Source of the DNA: an uncultured Clostridium sp.
GTDB taxonomy: Bacteria; Bacillota; Clostridia; TANB77; CAG-508
Direction: 5' to 3'
Assembly (NCBI GenBank): GCA_947368535.1
Contig: CANBHY010000004.1
Span: 26,242 to 90,241 of the forward strand
Length of the DNA: 64,000 nucleotides
Shown: positions 35,100 through 44,429 of the stretch, one piece after another
Position numbering within the stretch: position 1 is the stretch's first letter
Layout: each line of letters begins with the position of its first letter
Made by a program: the position numbers and the translations under genes
Notes under the pieces: generated by a model
The model's input: the letters and a program-made list of their open reading frames with translations, nothing else
Database searches by the model: none
What the model was told of the DNA's origin: nothing

Positions 35100-36887
35100 T
35101 TATTTTGATGTTTTTTCTTCTGTTTTTTCTTGACTGGTTGTATCTTCATCCTTTTTTAGGCTATCGACTATTGTTATAAATTTTACTTTTCCTTTGTTTT
35201 CTTCTGAAGTTTTAGTAAATGTAGTATAGTTTTCTGCTAATTCTTGTATTTTTTCTGCTCTAACAGATATGTTTTTTACATTATTATTTACGTAATTGTA
35301 TATTGCATTAATTCCTGATTCATTAAATTCGTGTGTTCCTTCAGCTAATGTTGTTGATCCAATATCTAATTGTTCTAAGCCGTTTGATAGTTGATTTAGT
35401 CCGTTATTTAGTTCTGTCATTTGACTTATTACTTTTTTGGTTGCTTCTCTTTTTACTGTATTTCCTACTTGAATTGCAATTTGTCTTGATGTTGCTTTTG
35501 CTGCTGTTTGAGCTGTTTCTTGTGCAGTTTTTACAGCTGTTTGTTCTGCAATTTGTTTTGCACTTGCTATTCCTTTTGCTTCTATTTGACTTCTTTGTGC
35601 TTCTATTCCACTATCTGCTCCAGCTATAATAGTAGCTTTTTCTGCATCTGTTAAATCTGTATTTATATTACTTGCTACTTGCTCTCCTATTGCTAAAGCT
35701 GTAGCATCGTCTAAACTTGGATTTCCTGCTTTTGCGGCAGCTATAGCACCTTGTTTTACAGCTTCTTTTGTTTGTAGTTTTGCTTGCACTGCTGATTGAA
35801 TTGCTGTAGCTCTTGCTATTTCTTTTGCATTTTGTATATATTGTTCTTTAATATAGTTTGCTTGTGCATCTATTCCACTATCAGCACTTGCTATTATCAT
35901 ATTTATTTGTTCTTGTGTTAATGTTGCTCCTCCAGCTGCTTGCTGTTCTATCATTGCTAATGTTGCTTCATCTAGTGCATTTGAATTATCGACTTTTAAA
36001 TTATTTATTGCTTTTCCTACTTCTGCTTGTATTTGATTTGCTCCTGTATTTGCTGTTTGTATTCCTTCTGATAATGTTTTTGCTCCTTCTTCTATTTGAT
36101 TGCTGGCTGTTTTTAGATCTTCTACTTTGGTATATAATTCGTCTATCTTTGAAAAAATGTCTAGATCTAATTCTTCTGTATTTATAGGCATTGCATACAT
36201 AATTATATTGTTCATCTCAAATTCTTTTGAATCCATTTCTATTTCAATTGTTTCTGGTATTTCTATTACATCTGTTTTAAGACTTTCTTTCAATCCTGGG
36301 AATGTAATTCCAGCTACCATTGTTTTCGAACCATCATCTATTATTTTAGCGTTTTTTACTTCTATGTTTTTATTTTTTTCATTTGAAATAGATGTTCCGC
36401 ATGCTACTGTAAATGGTATATACATTTTTTCTTTTTTGCCATTTATTTCAACTTCTTTTATTTCTTTATTCTCTAATTGTATTGTGATTTTTACTTTTCC
36501 ATCTTTCCCTGCTATTTTTTCTGGTTCTATTTCTTTTCCGTCTAATACATATGTTATTTTTATATCTATTGGTAAACTTTTATTTGTCTCTCCTTTATAG
36601 TATATATCATTTGAGTTTGCTTCCCAGATTAGCTCTTCGCCCTCTTTTTTAAAATTTTCATTTCCTGATGTGTTTTCTATATTTAAAAGTGTTGTTAAGT
36701 CTTTTAATATTTTTTCGTCGTTTTCATTTATAAGATGTGTTGTTACTATTGTCTGATATTTTTGACCTTTTGAATTTAAATTTGAATATACTGTCTCATC
36801 TTTTGTAAAAGCTGAAACAGGTAGTGTATACATTAGTGTTGTTCCTAATATTATGCTTGCTGTTATTCTTGATAATTTATTTTTCAT
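35100..36887 (-). CDS. Secreted coiled-coil protein linked to an MMPL transporter
   Basis: 595 residues. Signal peptide at about 1-27 (LPVSAF). Residues about 30-235 are beta-rich (YVLDGKEIEPEKIAGKDGKV). From about 240 to 530 it is a long coiled coil rich in Ala and Gln, with two copies of an IIA(S/G)ADSGI(D/E)AQ segment about 95 residues apart and leucine-glycine heptads (LNNGLNQLSNGLEQLD) as in YhgE/Pip-type proteins. The end is charged. It lies 19 bases downstream of the MMPL gene, so it may be an extracytoplasmic partner of the transporter. AGGAGA precedes the start. Confidence 0.8.
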   Translation of the reverse strand: MKNKLSRITASIILGTTLMYTLPVSAFTKDETVYSNLNSKGQKYQTIVTTHLINENDEKILKDLTTLLNIENTSGNENFKKEGEELIWEANSNDIYYKGETNKSLPIDIKITYVLDGKEIEPEKIAGKDGKVKITIQLENKEIKEVEINGKKEKMYIPFTVACGTSISNEKNKNIEVKNAKIIDDGSKTMVAGITFPGLKESLKTDVIEIPETIEIEMDSKEFEMNNIIMYAMPINTEELDLDIFSKIDELYTKVEDLKTASNQIEEGAKTLSEGIQTANTGANQIQAEVGKAINNLKVDNSNALDEATLAMIEQQAAGGATLTQEQINMIIASADSGIDAQANYIKEQYIQNAKEIARATAIQSAVQAKLQTKEAVKQGAIAAAKAGNPSLDDATALAIGEQVASNINTDLTDAEKATIIAGADSGIEAQRSQIEAKGIASAKQIAEQTAVKTAQETAQTAAKATSRQIAIQVGNTVKREATKKVISQMTELNNGLNQLSNGLEQLDIGSTTLAEGTHEFNESGINAIYNYVNNNVKNISVRAEKIQELAENYTTFTKTSEENKGKVKFITIVDSLKKDEDTTSQEKTEEKTSK

Positions 36888-36906
36888 GATTTTAATCTCC
36901 TTTCTA

Positions 36907-38970
36907 TTATTTAACTTCTTTCATTTTTCTTGTTGTTTTACATATCAATCTATCAAATACCATTAATAATGATGGTATTACTGTTATTACAATTATAACG
37001 CTTACTATTGCGCCTCTTGCCATTAATGTACATAATGACCCTATCATTTCTATTTTTGAATATGCTCCTACTCCAAATGTTGCACCAAAGAAACATAGTC
37101 CACTGACAATGATTGATGTGATTGAAGATCCAAGAGCTTCTGAAATTGCTTGCTTCTTTTCTATTCCTGATTTTCTATTTTCTATATATTTTGTTGTCAT
37201 TAATATTGCATAATCTATTGTAGCTCCTAATTGAATTGTTCCTATTACTATTGAAGCTATAAATGGTATTGTTGTATTAGTTAAGAATGAACATCCCATG
37301 TTTACGAATATTGCAAATTCTATGACAAATATTAATAATATTGGTAGTGATATAGATGAAAGTACAAATATCATTATTACAAATATTACTGCTATTGATA
37401 CTGTATTTACATTTCTAAAATCATGGTCGCTAATTTCTACTAAGTCTTTCATTAGTGGTCCTTCTCCAACAAACATTCCTTTTTCATCATACTCTTTTAC
37501 TATTTTATTTATTTCATTTATTTGAGAATTTAGTTCATCTGATGCTATTTCATATTTTGAACTTACTAAAATCATTTGATAATTTTCGCTTACAAAAATA
37601 TTTTTTATATCATCTGATAAAACTTCTCTTGGTAATGTTGTACCTATTTTTGAATATCCTAAAGTAAAATCTATTCCTTCGATTTTTTCTATTTTCTCTA
37701 GCATTTCATTTACTTTGTAATCGTCTAAATCTTTATCTATTAATATCATCGCTTCTGAAGTTAGCCCAAATTTATCTTTTAATTCGTTGTTAGCAGAAAT
37801 ACTTTCTAAGCTCTCTGGTAATGATGAATCTAGTTTATAATATACTTTTGTACTGTTGTTACAATACGTTGCTATTGGCAATAGAATAATAAATATTAAT
37901 ATTATTGCTTTGTAATGTTTGATAATAAAATCTCTTAGATGATTAAACTTAGGTAGTATTTCTTTGTGTGCAGTTTTTTCTATTAACTTATCGAATTCTA
38001 ATAATAGTGCTGGTAAAATTGTTACTACACTTATAATTCCAAATAGCACTCCTTTTGCCATTACTAATCCTATGTCTTTTCCTAGAGTTAGGCTCATACT
38101 ACATAGCGCTAAGAATCCAGCTATTGTAGTTAGTGAGCTTCCAAGTACTGCAGAAAATGTTTTTTGTATTGATTTTGCCATTGCTTTTTCTTTATCTTTT
38201 TCATGTTCTTTTTCTGCTTTATAACTGTGATATAAGAATATAGCAAAGTCCATTGTTACTCCTAATTGAAGTACTGCGCTTATTGCTTTTGTTATGTAAG
38301 ATATTTCTCCTAAAAATATATTTGTTCCCATATTAAAAAGAATAGCTATTCCTATATTTGCTAAAAGAATTATTGGGGTCACGTAAGAATCTAGTGCTAA
38401 CTCTAGTACTAATAGACATAATAAAACAGCTATTAGTACATATATTGCTATTTCCGAATTTGCTAAATCTCTAGTATCTATTAATGTTGATGTCATTCCA
38501 CTTATTTTACATCTCTCGTCTGTCATTTCTCTTAAGCTTTTTACTGTTTCCATTGTTGCATCTGATGAAATTGCTTCTTTAAAAGTTACTAGCATTATTG
38601 TACTTTTGTCTTTATATATTTTTTCTTTTATTTCATTTGGTATTGATTCTATTGGTATATTACTTCCTATTATATCTGATGCAGAAATTACTTGTTCTAC
38701 ATTATCTAATTTTTTGATTTCTTTTGCTAAATTTTCAATTTCTTTGCTTTTCATATTGTCTAGAATTACTATTGAAAAGCCTCCCATATTGAATTCATCT
38801 GATAAAATGTTTTCTCCTTCAATTGTTTCAATATCTTCTGGAAGATATACTAATATATCATAATTAATCCTTGTTGCTTTCATTCCTATTAATGCTGGAA
38901 TTAATAATATTAATGTAAGTATTATAATAATCTTTCTGTATTTACATATTATCTCTCCGAATTTTGACAT
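36907..38970 (-). CDS. MMPL/RND-family transporter
   Basis: 687 residues in two similar halves, each with one helix, a ~130-residue extracellular domain and a five-helix bundle. The helices carry the family's LGVTMDFAIFLYHSY and LGATIDYAILMTTKY motifs. MMPL transporters move lipids, siderophores or drugs. A TetR-type gene is divergently transcribed, and the secreted coiled-coil protein follows. AAAGGAG precedes the ATG. Confidence 0.92.
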   Translation of the reverse strand: MSKFGEIICKYRKIIIILTLILLIPALIGMKATRINYDILVYLPEDIETIEGENILSDEFNMGGFSIVILDNMKSKEIENLAKEIKKLDNVEQVISASDIIGSNIPIESIPNEIKEKIYKDKSTIMLVTFKEAISSDATMETVKSLREMTDERCKISGMTSTLIDTRDLANSEIAIYVLIAVLLCLLVLELALDSYVTPIILLANIGIAILFNMGTNIFLGEISYITKAISAVLQLGVTMDFAIFLYHSYKAEKEHEKDKEKAMAKSIQKTFSAVLGSSLTTIAGFLALCSMSLTLGKDIGLVMAKGVLFGIISVVTILPALLLEFDKLIEKTAHKEILPKFNHLRDFIIKHYKAIILIFIILLPIATYCNNSTKVYYKLDSSLPESLESISANNELKDKFGLTSEAMILIDKDLDDYKVNEMLEKIEKIEGIDFTLGYSKIGTTLPREVLSDDIKNIFVSENYQMILVSSKYEIASDELNSQINEINKIVKEYDEKGMFVGEGPLMKDLVEISDHDFRNVNTVSIAVIFVIMIFVLSSISLPILLIFVIEFAIFVNMGCSFLTNTTIPFIASIVIGTIQLGATIDYAILMTTKYIENRKSGIEKKQAISEALGSSITSIIVSGLCFFGATFGVGAYSKIEMIGSLCTLMARGAIVSVIIVITVIPSLLMVFDRLICKTTRKMKEVK

Positions 38971-39003
38971 ACTTTTTTACTCCTTTCTTTGTTCTAGTTT
39001 CCT

Positions 39004-39031
39004 ATTATAAATTTTTTTAAAAAATTTACAA
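39004..39031 (-). promoter_or_regulatory. Promoter of the MMPL transporter transcript
   Basis: Minus-strand TTGTAA (39026-39031), 16-base spacer, TATAAT (39004-39009), in the divergent region shared with the TetR gene. No clean operator palindrome was found. Confidence 0.6.
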
Positions 39032-39155
39032 CGACACTTTTTTTGTTTTTAAAAGATAATCTACTTTTTTACTTGTTTTGTATATACACTTGTAGTTTTT
39101 CTTTACTTTTGTCGAAAAACGTTATATCATATTATTATAATTTGGAGGTTTAATT

Positions 39156-39710
39156 ATGGGAGATTTGCGTACACTTAGAACATATACCCTTTTACAAAAA
39201 GCTCTTTTAGAGCTTCTTAGTAAACAGTCTTTTGATAGTATTAAAGTTAATGATATTTGCAATGTTGCTATGATACATCGAACAACTTTTTACAGTCATT
39301 TTTCTGATAAGTATGAATTATTGGATTATGTAATAAAAAATCTTGAAGATGATTTACTTGCTGGTTTTGATGTTACTGATTATTCTTCTTCTAGAGATTT
39401 TTATAAAGGATTAATTGATAACTTATTAGAATTTCTTGGTTCTAATAAAATATTTTTTAGAAGTATTCTTAATAATAATTATAATTCAGGTATTATAACT
39501 GTTTTTCACGACTCAGCTATTAAGCATATACTTGAATTAATAGAAAAAGAAGGTTCTAATAATAGGAAAAATAGGGTTCCTCCTGTTGTTGTTTCTGAAT
39601 TTTATGCTGGAGCTGTCACTTCTACTATTCTATGGTGGCTTAAAACTAATAGTAATATTTCTGAAAAAGATTTATGTAATTATATTGTTAGTTTAATATT
39701 TGATAATTAG
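39156..39710 (+). CDS. TetR/AcrR-family transcriptional regulator
   Basis: 184 residues. The N-terminal helix-turn-helix is residues 10-55 (LLSKQSFDSIKVNDICNVA then IHRTTFYSHFSDKYEL). The C-terminal ligand domain resembles the TetR_C_8 (DhaS-like) group. It is divergent from the MMPL operon and probably represses it. GGAGG precedes the ATG. Confidence 0.92.
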   Translation: MGDLRTLRTYTLLQKALLELLSKQSFDSIKVNDICNVAMIHRTTFYSHFSDKYELLDYVIKNLEDDLLAGFDVTDYSSSRDFYKGLIDNLLEFLGSNKIFFRSILNNNYNSGIITVFHDSAIKHILELIEKEGSNNRKNRVPPVVVSEFYAGAVTSTILWWLKTNSNISEKDLCNYIVSLIFDN

Positions 39711-39788
39711 AAATAATTATTTTTTTCTAGACTTTTTTTTATTTATTGTGTATGATATTGTATATTGATTTGAAAGGATTGATTAATT

Positions 39789-40214
39789 ATGTCTAATTTA
39801 AAAAGATTTTTAATTTTAATTATTGCTATTGCTTTAATTTTTTCTAATATAGTTTATGCAGCAACTACCACTGTAACATCTGATGATGACGATGAAGAAA
39901 ATTCATCAAGAACTAATACTTCAAGAAACGATACAGATGATGAAGATAATTCAGTTTCTAATAATACATCTGATGACGATGATGAAGAAAATACTTCTTC
40001 TAATCGTACAAGAAATACTTCTAATGAGTCTGGAAATCGAGTTACTTCTCAATCTTCTTCAAATGCGCAATCAACTTCTGTTTCAAATACTACTACTTCT
40101 GGTGTAGATAATAGTGCTTTAGGTATTTCTAATTCATTGTCTATCATACTTATTGCTGTAGGAGCTTTATTGATTTTCTTATCAATTGCTATTTTAATTA
40201 GAATGAAAAAATAA
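39789..40214 (+). CDS. Small secreted Asp/Ser/Thr-rich protein with C-terminal membrane helix
   Basis: 141 residues. Signal peptide about 1-24 (VYAA). The middle is disordered with two DDDDEEN-type acidic runs and many Ser, Thr and Asn. A C-terminal membrane helix (about 113-136) ends in RMKK. The layout is that of a tethered surface protein; function unknown. GAAAGGA precedes the ATG. Followed by a strong terminator. Confidence 0.75.
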   Translation: MSNLKRFLILIIAIALIFSNIVYAATTTVTSDDDDEENSSRTNTSRNDTDDEDNSVSNNTSDDDDEENTSSNRTRNTSNESGNRVTSQSSSNAQSTSVSNTTTSGVDNSALGISNSLSIILIAVGALLIFLSIAILIRMKK

Positions 40215-40236
40215 ATTTTAATATATATGATTTTGT

Positions 40237-40264
40237 AAATGCACTTTTCATAGTGCATTTTTTT
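40237..40264 (+). terminator. Terminator of the Asp/Ser-rich protein gene
   Basis: 8-bp stem (40237-40244 with 40253-40260) ending in a run of seven T bases at 40258-40264. Confidence 0.85.
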
Positions 40265-40326
40265 ATGTATATTTTTTTATTTTTTTGTTAAAACTAATTG
40301 TAGACTTTGAAATATGGAGGTTAATT

Positions 40327-40794
40327 ATGAAAAATAAGATACTTGTTATTTCTACCTTTTTCTTACTTATTATTTCTATTTTTAGTTTAACTTATGCAGC
40401 TAATGTTACTAATAGTATAGAAAATGGTGTTATGGATATTAAGGCTGCTGCTGAAGATACTGGAAATACAGTCAAAGATATGGCTGAAGATGCTGGAGAA
40501 GGAATGAAAAATGTTACTGATTCGGTAATGAATACAGCCAATCGTACAATGGACGGTACAGAAAATATCGTAGATGATTCAAAAAATACTATTGATTCAG
40601 GTAATAATGAGACTACTACTGAAAACTTAACTGGTTCTTATAATACTACTAAAACAGATGCTGATATTGGGACTGCAACTGCTTCAAATAATGCTACTAT
40701 GTGGATGTGGATAATGCTTGCTGTTGTCGCTGTTTTAATAATTGGTTTAGTTTGGTATTATGCTGCAAGTAGCAACAATAGTAATAGACGTTAA
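40327..40794 (+). CDS. Small secreted protein with C-terminal membrane helix
   Basis: 155 residues from the ATG at 40327, which has GGAGG just upstream; an earlier in-frame ATG at 40285 does not. Signal peptide about 1-21 (TYAAN). The middle has amphipathic repeats (DMAEDAGEGMKNV, VMNTANRTMDG) like those of LEA-type or apolipoprotein-like proteins. A membrane helix lies near 130-147. It resembles the gene before it in layout but not in sequence. Unknown function. Confidence 0.75.
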   Translation: MKNKILVISTFFLLIISIFSLTYAANVTNSIENGVMDIKAAAEDTGNTVKDMAEDAGEGMKNVTDSVMNTANRTMDGTENIVDDSKNTIDSGNNETTTENLTGSYNTTKTDADIGTATASNNATMWMWIMLAVVAVLIIGLVWYYAASSNNSNRR

Positions 40795-40863
40795 TTAAAT
40801 AAAAATAGTATTTTAATCTTTCTCTAATTTTTTCTTTTCGGAAGGCTTTAAGTACTATTTAAT

Positions 40864-40896
40864 AAAGAAGATGTCTTATATTAAGATATCTTCTTT
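40864..40896 (+). terminator. Terminator before smpB
   Basis: 15-bp stem with one G-U (40864-40878 with 40882-40896) followed by a T-rich tail. Confidence 0.75.
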
Positions 40897-40952
40897 TATT
40901 CTATTATTATTTGTGTTATAATTTTATATATTTTATTTAGAGGTTATTTTAT

Positions 40953-41399
40953 ATGGAAACTAAATTAATTGCAAAAAATCCAAATGCTCATCATAATTAT
41001 AATATTAAAAGTACTATAGAAGTTGGTATTGAGCTTACTGGTACAGAAATAAAATCTATTAGAAATGGTAAAATTAATTTAAAAGATGCTTATGCTGTAA
41101 TCAAAAATGGTGAAGTTTTTGTTTATGGAATTCATATTAGTCCATATGAGTTTGGAAACATATATAATAAGGATCCTCTGCGTGCTAGAAGATTATTACT
41201 TCATAAACATGAGATTAATAAGCTTTTTGGTCAAGTTCAGCAACAGGGTGTTTCTCTTATTCCTGTTTCTGCTTATTTTAAAGGTTCTAAAGTTAAATTA
41301 GAACTTGGTATTGGTACTGGTAAAAAACTTTATGATAAGCGTGAGGATTTAAAGAAAAAGGATGCTGAAATGTATATTAAGCGTCATTTAGATATATAA
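40953..41399 (+). CDS. smpB: SsrA-binding protein
   Basis: 148 residues, the usual size. Starts ETKLIAKNPNAHHNYNI; GIELTGTEIKSIRNGKINLKDAYA and the LHKHEINKL helix are typical, and the tail DKREDLKKKDAEMYIKRHL is the basic C-terminus. SmpB binds tmRNA and rescues ribosomes stalled on broken messages. AGAGGT precedes the ATG. The tmRNA gene itself is not in this window. Confidence 0.97.
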   Translation: METKLIAKNPNAHHNYNIKSTIEVGIELTGTEIKSIRNGKINLKDAYAVIKNGEVFVYGIHISPYEFGNIYNKDPLRARRLLLHKHEINKLFGQVQQQGVSLIPVSAYFKGSKVKLELGIGTGKKLYDKREDLKKKDAEMYIKRHLDI

Positions 41400-41431
41400 A
41401 AAAGATAGAAAATGAATTTTCTATCTTTTTT
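41398..41431. terminator. Bidirectional terminator between smpB and fba
   Basis: Perfect 15-bp stem (41398-41412 with 41417-41431) with A-run and T-run flanks, so it can serve both convergent genes. Confidence 0.9.
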
Positions 41432-41442
41432 ATATTATTGTT

Positions 41443-42372
41443 CTATGCTTTATTTGCTGAACAGAATACATTGTTTATTTTGTCTGCTACTGTTGCTTTT
41501 ATTTCTTTTCTTGCTTCTCCTAAATATTTTCTAGGATCAAATACAGATGGATCTTCATTAAATACTCTTCTTACTTGTGCTGTCATAGCTAAACGTAAGT
41601 CTGTATCAACATTTATTTTAGATACTCCATTTTCTCCTGCTTCTTTTAACATTTCATTTGGGCATCCTTTTGCTCCTGGTATATTTCCTCCATTATTGTT
41701 ACACATTTCAACTAATTTTGGAATTACTGATGAAGCTCCATGTAATACGATTGGTGTATTTGGTAATCTTTCTTTTATTTTTGCTAATATATCAAATCTT
41801 AGTTTTGCTTCTCCTTTGAATTTGTAAGCTCCATGGCTTGTTCCTATAGCTATTGCTAATGAATCACATCCTGTTCTTTTTACAAATTCTTCTGCTTGTT
41901 CAGGATCTGTGTACATTGCATCTGATGCTGCAACATTTACATCATCTTCTATTCCTGCTAATTTTCCAAGTTCAGCTTCAACAACTACACCTTTTGAGTG
42001 AGCATATTCAACTACTTTTTTAGTTATTTCTATGTTTTCTTCAAAATCATATTTTGAACCATCTATCATTACTGATGTAAATCCTGCGTCAATACACATT
42101 TTACATGTTTCAAAATCTGGTCCATGATCTAAATGAAGTGCTATTGGAATATCTGTTGTTTCTACTGCTGCTTCAACCATTTTCATTAAATATTTTATTC
42201 CAGCATATTTTATAGCACTTGATGATACTTGTAATATTACTGGTGATTTTGCTTCATTTGCAGCTTCTGTTATAGCTTGTATAAATTCCATATTATTAAT
42301 ATTAAATGCACCTATTGCAAAGTGCTCTTTCATTGATCTTTCAAACATTTCTTTAGTTGTTACTAATGGCAT
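41443..42372 (-). CDS. fba: Class II fructose-bisphosphate aldolase
   Basis: 309 residues. GAFNINNMEF at residues 21-30, zinc and catalytic region ALHLDHGPDFETC with His80, Asp82 and His83, and the later ELGKLAGIEDDV and GTSHGAYKF. The enzyme splits fructose 1,6-bisphosphate in glycolysis. AAGGAGG precedes the ATG, and it has a near-perfect promoter. Confidence 0.97.
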   Translation of the reverse strand: MPLVTTKEMFERSMKEHFAIGAFNINNMEFIQAITEAANEAKSPVILQVSSSAIKYAGIKYLMKMVEAAVETTDIPIALHLDHGPDFETCKMCIDAGFTSVMIDGSKYDFEENIEITKKVVEYAHSKGVVVEAELGKLAGIEDDVNVAASDAMYTDPEQAEEFVKRTGCDSLAIAIGTSHGAYKFKGEAKLRFDILAKIKERLPNTPIVLHGASSVIPKLVEMCNNNGGNIPGAKGCPNEMLKEAGENGVSKINVDTDLRLAMTAQVRRVFNEDPSVFDPRKYLGEARKEIKATVADKINNVFCSANKA

Positions 42373-42408
42373 AAATTTGTCCTCCTTATTTTTAAATTTA
42401 TTGCTTTC

Positions 42409-42437
42409 ATTTTATTTCTTATATTTGCTTCTGTCAA
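42409..42437 (-). promoter_or_regulatory. Promoter of fba
   Basis: Minus-strand TTGACA (42432-42437), 17-base spacer, TAAAAT (42409-42414). It abuts the plus-strand promoter at 42439-42467. Confidence 0.85.
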
Positions 42438-42438
42438 G

Positions 42439-42467
42439 TTGCTATTTTAAATTTCTTATGTTATACT
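42439..42467 (+). promoter_or_regulatory. Promoter of the 49-residue small gene
   Basis: TTGCTA (42439-42444), 17-base spacer, TATACT (42462-42467), back-to-back with the fba promoter. Confidence 0.7.
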
Positions 42468-42510
42468 TGGTTTAGATTATTTTAAATTTTACAAATGAGA
42501 GGTGATTATA

Positions 42511-42660
42511 ATGATCGTTATGAATCATGAAGGCGATTTGTTTGATGAAAGAAGACAAAAGCAAAGAAGAACAAATAAATCTTCTGTATCTTCTGATAGA
42601 CGTTCTAGTGAAGATAGAAGAAAAGTTGATATCAATGAAATTAAAAAAGATAAAAAATAA
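42511..42660 (+). CDS. Small basic protein, 49 residues, unknown function
   Basis: The ORF is short but well supported: a promoter at 42439-42467, a very strong GAGGTGAT ribosome site five bases before the ATG, and a terminator overlapping the stop. The peptide is hydrophilic with many Arg, Lys, Asp and Ser residues (DERRQKQRR, SSDRRSSEDRR) and no membrane helix. No family recognised. It may bind nucleic acid. Confidence 0.7.
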   Translation: MIVMNHEGDLFDERRQKQRRTNKSSVSSDRRSSEDRRKVDINEIKKDKK

Positions 42661-42685
42661 AAGAAGCTATATAGTAGCTTCTTTT
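42659..42685. terminator. Convergent terminator after the small gene
   Basis: Perfect 11-bp stem (42659-42669 with 42675-42685); the plus-strand tail is ATTTTTATA. It can also end the minus-strand gene that stops at 42690. Confidence 0.85.
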
Positions 42686-42689
42686 ATTT

Positions 42690-44120
42690 TTATATCAACT
42701 CATCTATTACTCCTGTTTTTTCATATATTGATTGTGATTCAGATTTTTCTATATCTTCAACTAAATAGTTTGCATATACTTCCCAATTTTTAGTTGGTTG
42801 ACCTATTTCTATTAGTTGATTGTTCTCTATTTTATATAAACAGTTTTCTGGTTCTTCGACATCTTCGTATACTAATAAAAAGTCTCCAAATATTTTTGTT
42901 CCTATCTCTTCATTGCTCATAAATTTTTCATTAAGTTCTTTGTCTGTTAGTATGAATTCATTATCTTTTTCTATTATATTGAAGTCTTCGAATATATTTA
43001 TTACTGAGTCTTCATATTCTTTTTCGATTTCTCCAGTATTTTTGTTTATTATGAGACTCGATTTTGTATCTTTGTTGTATAGATATTGATATTTGTCGTC
43101 TATTTCTATTGTTAACATGTTGCTGTCAACTTCTGTTTTTTCTCCTGTCTCTATGTTAAAGTAACCTGTAGAGTTTTCATCATAATATGGTATGCTTCCA
43201 TCGTTGTATAGCATAATATATTCTATATAATTTTTCTCCTCTGTTATTGGATTATAACCAAAGTCATAATTATAGATTAGGTTATTACAATCTAATTTCA
43301 TTTTTTCTTCTTTTTTGGTATCTATTAAGTAGTATTCTTTTTTATAACTGTAGAATAAGTCTATACTATCTTTATAGTCATCAGATACTTTGTTTTCCAA
43401 TATTTCTTTAAACTCTGTATCTTCTGAATCATCAAAAAAACTTATTACTTGTAATACCTTGTCTGTTATATTTTCATTTTTGAAATATAGATATTCTGTG
43501 CCTCCTTCTGTATTTTCTTCATATTTATCATATTTTCCACTTTTGCTTTCTGGTAATAATGAAGTTTCTTCTAAAAATAATGCTTTTGAATATGAATTAT
43601 CGTTTTTTATTTCTTCTTCTGTGTTAGTTATTGTTTTTTCATTTGTATAAATGCAAGAACTAAATCTTGCCCCTACATCGTTCACTCCGTTTGCTTCATC
43701 TACAACATCAAAAACTTTTTTTCCTCTTGAATCTATGAAGAAATATTTGTTATCTTTTTTAACTGGTCTTATTTCTCTTATTTTTCCTTCTATTTCAACT
43801 TTAATTGGATTTTCACAAATTTCATCGTATTCTTCTCTAGTTATTTCTTTTCCATTTTTGTCTATAAATACATATTCATCATCTTCTTTGTAAATTATTG
43901 TTGGTTCATCTTTAGTTTTGAGGATATTATCTTTGGATTCTACATATTTTTTATAAGTTTCATCCATTCCTACACTTTCTTCTATTTCTTTTTTGGCTGT
44001 TTTTTCTTCGTTATTTTCATTTTTGCTTTTACTAACTATAAATATTGTTGTAACTGCTGCAATTATTATTAATATTGCTATAATGGCTACTATTAATATT
44101 GTTTTCTTTTGTTTTCTCAT
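42690..44120 (-). CDS. Membrane-anchored extracellular protein of unknown function
   Basis: 476 residues. One N-terminal membrane helix (about 7-30) and no cleavage or lipobox site, then a large acidic extracellular part. Short repeats such as EYVFIDKNGKEI, KYFFIDSRGKKV and TGYFNIETGEK recall WG- or KWG-type beta repeats of propeller-like proteins. No catalytic motif. AGGAAGG precedes the ATG. Its neighbours do not suggest a role. Confidence 0.75.
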   Translation of the reverse strand: MRKQKKTILIVAIIAILIIIAAVTTIFIVSKSKNENNEEKTAKKEIEESVGMDETYKKYVESKDNILKTKDEPTIIYKEDDEYVFIDKNGKEITREEYDEICENPIKVEIEGKIREIRPVKKDNKYFFIDSRGKKVFDVVDEANGVNDVGARFSSCIYTNEKTITNTEEEIKNDNSYSKALFLEETSLLPESKSGKYDKYEENTEGGTEYLYFKNENITDKVLQVISFFDDSEDTEFKEILENKVSDDYKDSIDLFYSYKKEYYLIDTKKEEKMKLDCNNLIYNYDFGYNPITEEKNYIEYIMLYNDGSIPYYDENSTGYFNIETGEKTEVDSNMLTIEIDDKYQYLYNKDTKSSLIINKNTGEIEKEYEDSVINIFEDFNIIEKDNEFILTDKELNEKFMSNEEIGTKIFGDFLLVYEDVEEPENCLYKIENNQLIEIGQPTKNWEVYANYLVEDIEKSESQSIYEKTGVIDELI

Positions 44121-44153
44121 TTATATTTTTCCTTCCTCAATTTTTCCATAAAA

Positions 44154-44180
44154 AATAGGTTACACTAATTGTAACCTATT
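44154..44180 (-). terminator. Terminator of the DUF1540 gene
   Basis: Perfect 11-bp stem (44154-44164 with 44170-44180); the minus-strand tail has a T-run. Confidence 0.85.
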
Positions 44181-44198
44181 AAAAAAAACTTTTCAACA

Positions 44199-44369
44199 TT
44201 ATTTATGTGCACATTTATAATTTCCGCAAATTGTTTCATCTTTGCTTCTTGATGTGTTATCTGGGAATGGTTCTACTGTTATTTCATCAAGCTTACATGT
44301 GCAATCTTCTATTCCATTATATTTACAGCTACATACTGTACATTTTATTTTTTGATTATTCTCTTCCAT
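44199..44369 (-). CDS. DUF1540-type small cysteine-rich protein
   Basis: 56 residues from the ATG at 44369, which has AAAGGAGG upstream; a longer frame to 44411 has none. Six Cys residues form the DUF1540 pattern: IKCTVCSCKYN, DCTCKLDEI and ETICGNYKC. The family is small, probably metal-binding, and common in spore formers. Function unknown. Confidence 0.85.
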   Translation of the reverse strand: MEENNQKIKCTVCSCKYNGIEDCTCKLDEITVEPFPDNTSRSKDETICGNYKCAHK

Positions 44370-44429
44370 TAAAAAAACCTCCTTTTGGATTAATATTATT
44401 AGTATACCCAAAAAAGAGATTTTTAATCT

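Noticed and set aside
38971..39155. TetR operator palindrome between the divergent genes
   Set aside because: Only imperfect and partly direct repeats (ACTTGT) are visible; not enough to call an operator.
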